Source: Theionarchaea archaeon (GTDB taxonomy: Archaea > Methanobacteriota_B > Thermococci > Methanofastidiosales > SZ-28-30). From it: a stretch of 64,000 bases of DNA. Every line of letters begins with the position of its first letter. Position 1 is the first letter of the stretch. Where the stretch lies: the NCBI GenBank assembly GCA_018992685.1, contig JACVGT010000031.1, positions 1 through 64,000 of the forward strand, given 5' to 3'. The position numbers and the translations under genes are program-made. Below, piece by piece: positions 58,644 to 64,000 of this stretch. The notes beneath the pieces are model-generated. The model made no database searches, was not told where the DNA came from, and saw only the letters and a list, made by a program, of their open reading frames with translations.

Positions 58644-59562
58644 GGAATTGGTCTTGGGAATGTTGTGAGGCAGGCGATCGATGTAGACCCACGACTCTCA
58701 AAAAGGAAGCAAAGACGAGTATTCCTGCGCTCGCTTAAGAAACCCTAATGATGCAGCGGAGACGAGAGTCTTTGGTCTGGCAGACCACATTTCTCCTGGA
58801 GGTGTCACGAAATCGAATCTTAAAAAAAAGTGCTCTCTTTATCTGAGAAACACATATGAACACTTGCAACTAATATCAAAGGAGACTTTGACCCTCTTTT
58901 GAGGAGTCGGAAACCTGTCTGCATCTTGAGATGAACAATCCTCTCCCACATTTCGACTCCTCACTCGTTTTTTGGCCCTGCTCGAAGGGCGAATCAGGTT
59001 TGCAACATAGAGTGAGAAATAGGCATTCTATGGGCCACAGAGAGAATTTTTCGAAAAAAAGAAAAAGGATGGATCCCCTGGTTCTCTTACTCTGACAGCC
59101 GTCGTGTGGACACTGGAGTCCTTCGAGCTGAGGCTGTCTGAAGACTTCCCTGCTGTCCATTGTTTTTGGCTGGAGAGGAGAGTGCGGTTAATGCCCGTGA
59201 AGATTCGCCACCAAAGGTACCAGTGACGACAACGCCTCATTTGCCACCAGTTAAGGTCTCCTTTTCCTCCAGGGCCTGTGAGTTCTTACCATTTGAAGAC
59301 GATTTCCTGATCCTACTCCAGACTCAGCCAGTTGTCTCTTTGGATCCAAGAAAGAAACAACTATCTTCAGGCGGCCCCGAGTATTCTTAAGACTTTCTGA
59401 TCTTCAGCTTGTAGATTTTTTTAAGTTTTATAATTAATAGCAGAGAAAGGGTTTCCCAAGATATTATGGCTCAAAATTTTACATTCATTCAGGATTTTCC
59501 TCTCTTAGGGGGATTGCGGGCCGATATATCTTTGCCCTAAAGTCAGTGTAGTCTCATCCGAA
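58644..59562. other. Long intergenic region, possible decayed DNA
   Basis: About 900 bp without a supported gene. Short frames exist on both strands; one on the minus strand (58876-59160) includes CPHDGC and basic residues like a damaged zinc-ribbon segment. T-runs at about 58966-58971 and 59416-59422 and an inverted repeat at 58900-58963 are the only structured parts seen. Confidence 0.4.
58900..58963. repeat. 10-bp inverted repeat
   Basis: TGAGGAGTCG (58900-58909) and CGACTCCTCA (58954-58963) are exact inverted copies 44 nt apart, followed by a T-rich stretch (cgtttttt). Could be a structured RNA or mobile-element end. Confidence 0.55.
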
Positions 59563-59615
59563 AGATTTATAAGGAGTTGATAAGAATATTACTAATATGT
59601 GAGAATGATCTCACA
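59563..59615 (+). promoter_or_regulatory. Promoter and inverted-repeat operator of the 59649 regulator
   Basis: TATA box gatttataagg (about 59563-59573) is followed by TGTGAGA-ATGA-TCTCACA (59598-59615), a 7-bp exact inverted repeat with 4-nt spacer, just where transcription should start. Confidence 0.55.
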
Positions 59616-59648
59616 AAATGGAACAATATGAAAAGGGAGTGAGTATTG

Positions 59649-60614
59649 ATGTCCATAACTGAGAGAGACAGGAGGAGACATTACCGCGCGATCTACGAGC
59701 TTTTCTGGTCAGAGAATTCTCGAATCCACTTGAAAGACATTGCAACAAGGATCAGAGTCAATCCCCGCACTGCGCGTCGAAGAATGGAGGAGGCTCTTGG
59801 CCAAGGATATGTTGCAAGGCCCCAGCTTAGAAAGCGTTCATACAAGAATATGAAAGAATATGTTTGCTTCTTCAATTGTGAAAATCCCACAGAGGCATTC
59901 CTGGATCTTGATCAAGACGGAGCTATTATTTACCGTGCACGAATGGCAGGATTTGCAAGTTTGTGGATCAATTCAACACGGAGTATTACTGTTGATGGCA
60001 CTCCTGTGATTAAGGGGTTCCGTTCGGATTATCACGTATCATATGCACCAAACAGATCTTGGGAGAAGGCAGTAGAAATCATCCGGAAAAAGATTGAGTC
60101 TTTTCAGCCAGAACTTTACGAACCTGCCTCGTACATTAGTACCCGCTGGGACAGGGCTATCCGGTGGGACAAGGAAGATGAGCAGCTATTCAGGTATTTC
60201 GAGAATGACCTGAGGAAAATCTTTCTGCCTGTCATGAAGAAACACCTAATCAGTACAGGGAAAATATATCAATTCCTGGGGAGACTTCCTCAAAGCTGCA
60301 CTGTGGTGAACAGTTACTTTCCAGAGGGAATCTCAGCATACGATCCCTACCTTTTCGTTTTTGGGACTGAATACGAAGATTTCGTTGTTGACCTGTTTTC
60401 TCAGCTCCCTACCTCAGTCTTCTTTTTCAAGGTCTCAGATATGCTGTTTTTCCTTGCACGCGTACGAAAGAATATGATGAGAGGCGAAGACCTTGGTACT
60501 TCCAGCACGCGTCAGTTGCCCATCCCGAGATTGATCAGTGAACTTCTCAGGAAGGGGATTATCGAAAGTGAGGAACATGCTGTGGTTGAGTATCACTGGA
60601 CAAAGGATCTATAG
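59649..60614 (+). CDS. HTH transcriptional regulator, large archaeal type
   Basis: A 321-residue protein with an N-terminal helix-turn-helix (HLKDIATRIRVNPRTARRRM) and a long alpha/beta remainder with no recognised domain (YVCFFNCENPTEAFLDLD; SVFFFKVSDMLFFLARV). It resembles in layout the regulator at 7755-8831, as HTH followed by unnamed sensor region. ATG 59649 is preferred to TTG 59646. An inverted repeat lies in its promoter. Confidence 0.62.
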   Translation: MSITERDRRRHYRAIYELFWSENSRIHLKDIATRIRVNPRTARRRMEEALGQGYVARPQLRKRSYKNMKEYVCFFNCENPTEAFLDLDQDGAIIYRARMAGFASLWINSTRSITVDGTPVIKGFRSDYHVSYAPNRSWEKAVEIIRKKIESFQPELYEPASYISTRWDRAIRWDKEDEQLFRYFENDLRKIFLPVMKKHLISTGKIYQFLGRLPQSCTVVNSYFPEGISAYDPYLFVFGTEYEDFVVDLFSQLPTSVFFFKVSDMLFFLARVRKNMMRGEDLGTSSTRQLPIPRLISELLRKGIIESEEHAVVEYHWTKDL

Positions 60615-60709
60615 AGGTCGGAATTCACTAGTCGTCGTGGCACGTGTACTACAGACTAGTTCAGGCACATGGATGTGGGCTGCAGCTGAACAGGGGATAG
60701 CATCATTAT

Positions 60710-60730
60710 GTGAATATTTATAAATATCAC
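60710..60730 (+). promoter_or_regulatory. Palindromic TATA/operator of the 60738 regulator
   Basis: GTGA-ATATTTATAAATAT-CAC: the central 14 bp (60714-60727) are a perfect palindrome that contains the TATA box (tatttataa), and the flanks GTGA/CAC add partial symmetry. It ends 7 nt before ATG 60738. A repressor bound here would directly block TBP. Confidence 0.55.
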
Positions 60731-60737
60731 TCATGAA

Positions 60738-61370
60738 ATGCTGAAAACCGCAGGATTGGTGGAAAAACCCATGACAGAACAGACGATAGTAAGAGTTCTA
60801 GAGGATCCGAGGCAAATAGAACTGTTTGACGATCCTCCCTATGCCCGTATTCTGGTCATCTTACGGAATGGAGAACTCAATATAAAGGAGATACACAGAC
60901 GCTTCAACAGGAATTATGAGGACAAGAAGGCCCTCTCTTCTATCTATAGATATATCGAAAAGCTGACTGAACTAGACCTGGTCTATGTGAGCAAAGAGGT
61001 GAGAAAAAGGAGACATCTCACCGAGAGTTACTACTCGAGAACTGGAAAATTCTTCGTCTTTAGCGACAAGGATATTCTCAAGGCAACGGCTGGTCTGTTC
61101 TCACAGGTGTATGATCTGGACGAAGAGAAGGAGCAGGAGCTTGAAAAACTCCTTCTTGAATATGACAAGAAGAGGTTACGGCTTGATGGGGACTTTTACA
61201 GGGACTATTCGCAGATGTTGCTTGAGACGGAGAAGGAATATGGATTCAAAATACTTGCAGAGGCAATCTGTATCATGCGTCAGATCCTCTATCCCAGAAA
61301 ATATCCCGAATTAGGAAAGAATATATTTGAATTCCTTGAGAATGCAAAGGGTCCCTCAGTGGTGAAGTAG
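60738..61370 (+). CDS. Winged-helix transcriptional regulator
   Basis: A 210-residue protein. Residues 35-100 form a winged helix of ArsR/PadR type (ARILVILRNGELNIKEIHRR, SSIYRYIEKLTELDLVYVS, YYSRTGKFFVF). The rest is helical (VYDLDEEKEQELEKLLLEYD), possibly for dimerisation. It follows the 59649 regulator on the same strand but has its own promoter. Effector unknown. Confidence 0.7.
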   Translation: MLKTAGLVEKPMTEQTIVRVLEDPRQIELFDDPPYARILVILRNGELNIKEIHRRFNRNYEDKKALSSIYRYIEKLTELDLVYVSKEVRKRRHLTESYYSRTGKFFVFSDKDILKATAGLFSQVYDLDEEKEQELEKLLLEYDKKRLRLDGDFYRDYSQMLLETEKEYGFKILAEAICIMRQILYPRKYPELGKNIFEFLENAKGPSVVK

Positions 61371-61620
61371 TCTCATCTCTGAGTGGTAGTCCGGATTGCT
61401 CGTGTGGCTCAGGTTTGTGAGGGCTGCTAGCCCCCTCAGTCAAAGGCTTTCATTCTCTTCTCTAATCGAATTCACAGTGGGACTCTTATGCACTCTACCT
61501 TCGTCAGTTCAGAGGAATTCGAGCTGTACACCAAGGACTATACTGGAATTGCGTCCATCAGATGACACAGTCTGATATCCTGGTTTTAGTATTTTGAAAC
61601 CAAGGAATTGCCGCTGAAAT

Positions 61621-62499
61621 TCACGAAATCCAGCTCATGATCTCGCCCTGAATTGACCACTCACCGTCTTTCTTGACCAGGAGAACATAGAACCCTGCAC
61701 CGAATAACCAATCACATTGGCCCCCCAAGTACACGAGAGCTTTGCTCATATCTGCATTGAACCCAACACGAGATAAGGTGAGAATGCCCTGCGCATCAGG
61801 ATATCGTGAATAGAACTCACTCCAGCCACTGGAGTCCTTGAAAATCTCTCTGGATTCGTCTGGTTCTAGGAGGAGAACCTTCTTGCGGATATCGAAGCTA
61901 TCTTCAAGGGGGTAAGATTTCCCATTCTTGTCAATGAAGTCATCGATCATTTCCTGTGTCACAGAAGGCATTTCGTCTCTCACCCATTCGAGAGCCTCTG
62001 ACAAGTCACCGTAACCGAACACGCCTGTGGAGGTGTACTTTTCGATGACGATCACTTCTATTTGGTCATAGTCCCGGAAACAGGAGACAATCAGATCGAA
62101 TCCTTTCTCGATCAGTGCACTGTTTACTCTGTACTCTTCAGCCAATACTTTGTCAGAGGGAGGAGGCGTAGAGGAAGGAGGAGGGCTATACCCACACGAT
62201 TCAGAATTCTCCTCAATGAGATGATCAGATACACACTCCCCATTGAGGCAGGTCATTTTCCACAGTTCAGTTGAAATGCACGCATTGTCACATACTACGT
62301 CCCGACAGGGGTCATATCCACACATGGGTGAATTCTCTTCTACAACCCGGGCGTCAACACACTCTCCATTGATGCAAGTCTGTTTCCAAAGCGCTTCTCC
62401 CCTGCACACGTTACCGCAGGTGACATCCTCACAGGGATTCTGCCCAATGCATGAGAGCATCAACACGATCGAGATGATGAGCCCATAGACGATTCTCAT
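61621..62499 (-). CDS. Cys-rich repeat lipoprotein with NTF2-like C-terminal region
   Basis: A 292-residue exported protein. A signal helix ends in a lipobox-like MLSC (Cys17). Two 44-residue Cys-rich repeats follow (NPCEDVTCGNVCRGEALWKQ and DPCRDVVCDNACISTELWKM, each ending CGY), then a Pro/Ser linker, then a 170-residue domain ending YVLLVKKDGEWSIQGEIMSW, a typical strand pair of NTF2-like or membrane lipoprotein domains. Likely surface-anchored; function unknown. ATG 62499 is about 25 nt after a TATA element (cttatatga). Confidence 0.72.
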   Translation of the reverse strand: MRIVYGLIISIVLMLSCIGQNPCEDVTCGNVCRGEALWKQTCINGECVDARVVEENSPMCGYDPCRDVVCDNACISTELWKMTCLNGECVSDHLIEENSESCGYSPPPSSTPPPSDKVLAEEYRVNSALIEKGFDLIVSCFRDYDQIEVIVIEKYTSTGVFGYGDLSEALEWVRDEMPSVTQEMIDDFIDKNGKSYPLEDSFDIRKKVLLLEPDESREIFKDSSGWSEFYSRYPDAQGILTLSRVGFNADMSKALVYLGGQCDWLFGAGFYVLLVKKDGEWSIQGEIMSWIS

Positions 62500-62553
62500 G
62501 GTAACAATTTGACTCGAAATCATATAAGAGTTATGGCAAAGAGAGAAGGAAGT

Positions 62554-63306
62554 TTATCTTGCTCCCCAGACACAGTATACGCTGCTGTATTCAGATTTAC
62601 CATACAGTCTTGCGTCTTTTTCCAGCTGCAATATCTTTTTCTTGAAAGCATTTCTCAATCCATCATCTTTGATGTTGGAAATGTACATCAACATGTTTTC
62701 GATGTACTCTCCAAAGGATTCTGACAATTTCCTCTCAGAGATTTTCTCATGGGATATATCCTTAAATCCAATGTCGTGCAATGTCTCACAGATCCATTCT
62801 GGAGGCAGCTCTTCATGATGATGATCTCCAACCAGTTCAGCCACCGCTTTGTAGACCCTCCAGGCATCCTGGGCAATTTCATCAGCTTTATTCTTCACAG
62901 CAGCTGATTCCAGAGGGTAGTAATCAATGATCAGAAGAATGCCATCTGGTTTTAGAACTCTGAAAAACTCCTTGAAAACCTGCAGTACTTTGAATGGAGT
63001 CTCTGCGGGTATGGAGCTCACGGTAGAGTGGGAGACAATAGCATCTATTGAGGCGTCCTGCAGGAAATCCATCCTGGCAAGGTTCCCTTTAACAAACTCC
63101 ACCTTTGACGACAGGTTGGCATCTTCAATTCTCTCAACTGCACTGTCAGCTGTATCCATGTCAACACTGATGACCTTCCCCTTGATTCGCTGTGCAAGTT
63201 CCAGAGTAGTATTCCCTGCGCCCGTTGCAGCATCAAGGATGTTCAAATCCTCGTTTTCAAGTTTTTGAAAGAGCTGCTCCAGCACACTGACTACTTTTTC
63301 TTTCAT
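62554..63306 (-). CDS. SAM-dependent methyltransferase (class I)
   Basis: A 250-residue Rossmann methyltransferase. Motif I is ILDAATGAGNTTLEL, motif II acidic VISVDMD, and motif IV/V DASIDAIVSHSTVS with FFRVLKPDGILLIID. The C-terminal part (DIGFKDISHEKISER) is typical of UbiE-like small-molecule enzymes. Substrate unknown. ATG follows an AGGTGGTGAG site. Confidence 0.86.
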   Translation of the reverse strand: MKEKVVSVLEQLFQKLENEDLNILDAATGAGNTTLELAQRIKGKVISVDMDTADSAVERIEDANLSSKVEFVKGNLARMDFLQDASIDAIVSHSTVSSIPAETPFKVLQVFKEFFRVLKPDGILLIIDYYPLESAAVKNKADEIAQDAWRVYKAVAELVGDHHHEELPPEWICETLHDIGFKDISHEKISERKLSESFGEYIENMLMYISNIKDDGLRNAFKKKILQLEKDARLYGKSEYSSVYCVWGAR

Positions 63307-63417
63307 CTTCTCACCACCTGTATTCCGGTTTCACATGAGGAGTGTTTCCTTGTGAGAACGCTCCACAGACTCCACTGGAACAGTTCTGGATTCACTTCTA
63401 TACGGCTACATTCATGT

Positions 63418-63834
63418 TCATTCAAGTAACTCTTTCATTCTTTTGAGACTGGTTTCCATATTCTTTTCCATTTCCTTGGAGATTTTGATCTTGTCGAAAA
63501 TCTTTCCCAGGACACCAGGGATGTCGTAGTCCATTACCATCTCAACTTCGGTTCCCTGGACAGAAGGGACGAGGTTCCAGGAGCCTGAAGCAACGAAGTC
63601 TCCCATTGATTTCCATACGATTTTCTCGTTTTCGATGTTTTCAACCATTTCTGTGTCAAACTCCATGGCTCTCCCTGCCATTTCCAATGTCCAATGAGCT
63701 GTTGTGTCCCCCGTCATCTTGATGTTTTTGGCACCTTCCATGAACTTCGTGTAGCCTTCAATGTCAGAGCAAAGAGCATAGACTTTCTCAATTGACGCCC
63801 TGATTTCTGATTTTTTCTCAATTCTGGCCAACAT
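63418..63834 (-). CDS. SRPBCC/polyketide-cyclase-like protein
   Basis: A 138-residue START-like domain (EIRASIEKVYALCSDIEGYT, SGSWNLVPSVQGTEVEMVMD, and the C-terminal helix MEKNMETSLKRMKELLE). Related to coenzyme Q-binding/CoxG-like lipid-binding proteins; ligand unknown. ATG 63834 with an AGGAGGTGG site is preferred to the upstream start. TATA-like ctttttttaac is at about 63869-63879. Beyond it, to the window end, no gene is visible. Confidence 0.82.
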   Translation of the reverse strand: MLARIEKKSEIRASIEKVYALCSDIEGYTKFMEGAKNIKMTGDTTAHWTLEMAGRAMEFDTEMVENIENEKIVWKSMGDFVASGSWNLVPSVQGTEVEMVMDYDIPGVLGKIFDKIKISKEMEKNMETSLKRMKELLE

Positions 63835-64000
63835 ACCACCTCCTCTTCTGTAGATTCTCACCTTCTGTTAAAAAAAGGTTACTGCGAGCTTCTCCATCTG
63901 TCTCGCAGGGACACGGGATTCAACAGAATGTCACTTTTCAATTGACTAGAGATGTCACAATCATGCCACATAATAACATACTCATGAGATTGTAGCAGGG

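Noticed and set aside
1-64000. CRISPR array or prophage
   Set aside because: No regularly spaced repeats and no phage structural genes were seen anywhere in the window.

Overview
The window is archaeal. It carries a PriL-type primase subunit, a family B DNA polymerase, a TFS transcript-cleavage factor, ribosomal protein eL13, an RqcH/NFACT protein, an archaeal bifunctional FBP aldolase/phosphatase and a tRNA-Cys without encoded CCA. Many first genes have a TATA box about 25-35 nt before the start codon and no leader, while genes inside operons use GGTGAT/GAGGTG ribosome-binding sites. Ferredoxin-dependent enzymes and heterodisulfide-reductase-like proteins indicate an anaerobe. The eL13 plus DUF835 plus many winged-helix regulators fit an uncultured Thermoplasmatota-like euryarchaeon; that placement is inference.

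Layout. 1-500: end of an IS481/IS21-like insertion sequence and a broken gene. 0.5-9 kb: TolB-like lipoprotein, ZIP metal transporter, a coupled JAMM protease-PriL pair, small proteins and two large HTH regulators. 9-18 kb: MFS transporter, SRPBCC proteins, alpha/beta hydrolase, thiolase, ABC exporter, inositol-phosphatase-like enzyme. 18.4-22.7 kb (minus): one operon with a UPF0251 regulator, an Mrp/NBP35 ATPase, two NifX-like proteins, a DUF5320 protein and two MinD ATPases with inserted ferredoxin domains, similar in content to the bacterial ORP system. 22.9-25 kb: eL13, HD hydrolase, Lrp-type sensor domain, TFS. 25.8-27.4 kb: CysRS directly followed by tRNA-Cys.

27.5-38.3 kb: a large Cys-rich secreted metalloprotease with PEGA-like and calcium-binding repeats, a DUF2099 protein, a flavin-reductase-like protein, a bacterial Pol II-like DNA polymerase B and a secreted Lon-type protease. 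38.5-44.1 kb (minus): FBP aldolase/phosphatase, then a redox operon (ferritin-like protein, b561-like membrane protein, 2-oxoacid:ferredoxin oxidoreductase gamma-alpha and beta, peroxiredoxin). 46-48.3 kb: thioredoxin-like protein and RqcH. 48.6-53 kb: hdrC-hdrB-double hdrA-mvhD, probably a flavin-based electron-bifurcating or confurcating module. 53-64 kb: NIF3, GNAT, split LysO lysine exporter, a frameshifted PLP aminotransferase, aldo/keto reductase, two palindrome-associated regulators, a Cys-rich lipoprotein, a methyltransferase and a SRPBCC protein.

No CRISPR array, rRNA or prophage was seen. The most unusual observations are two small genes interrupted by an in-frame TGA, an apparent ATT start codon in a NifX-like gene, the fused double HdrA with a Cys-to-Asp MvhD partner, the one-base frameshift in the aminotransferase, and several perfect palindromes placed between TATA box and start codon of regulator genes.
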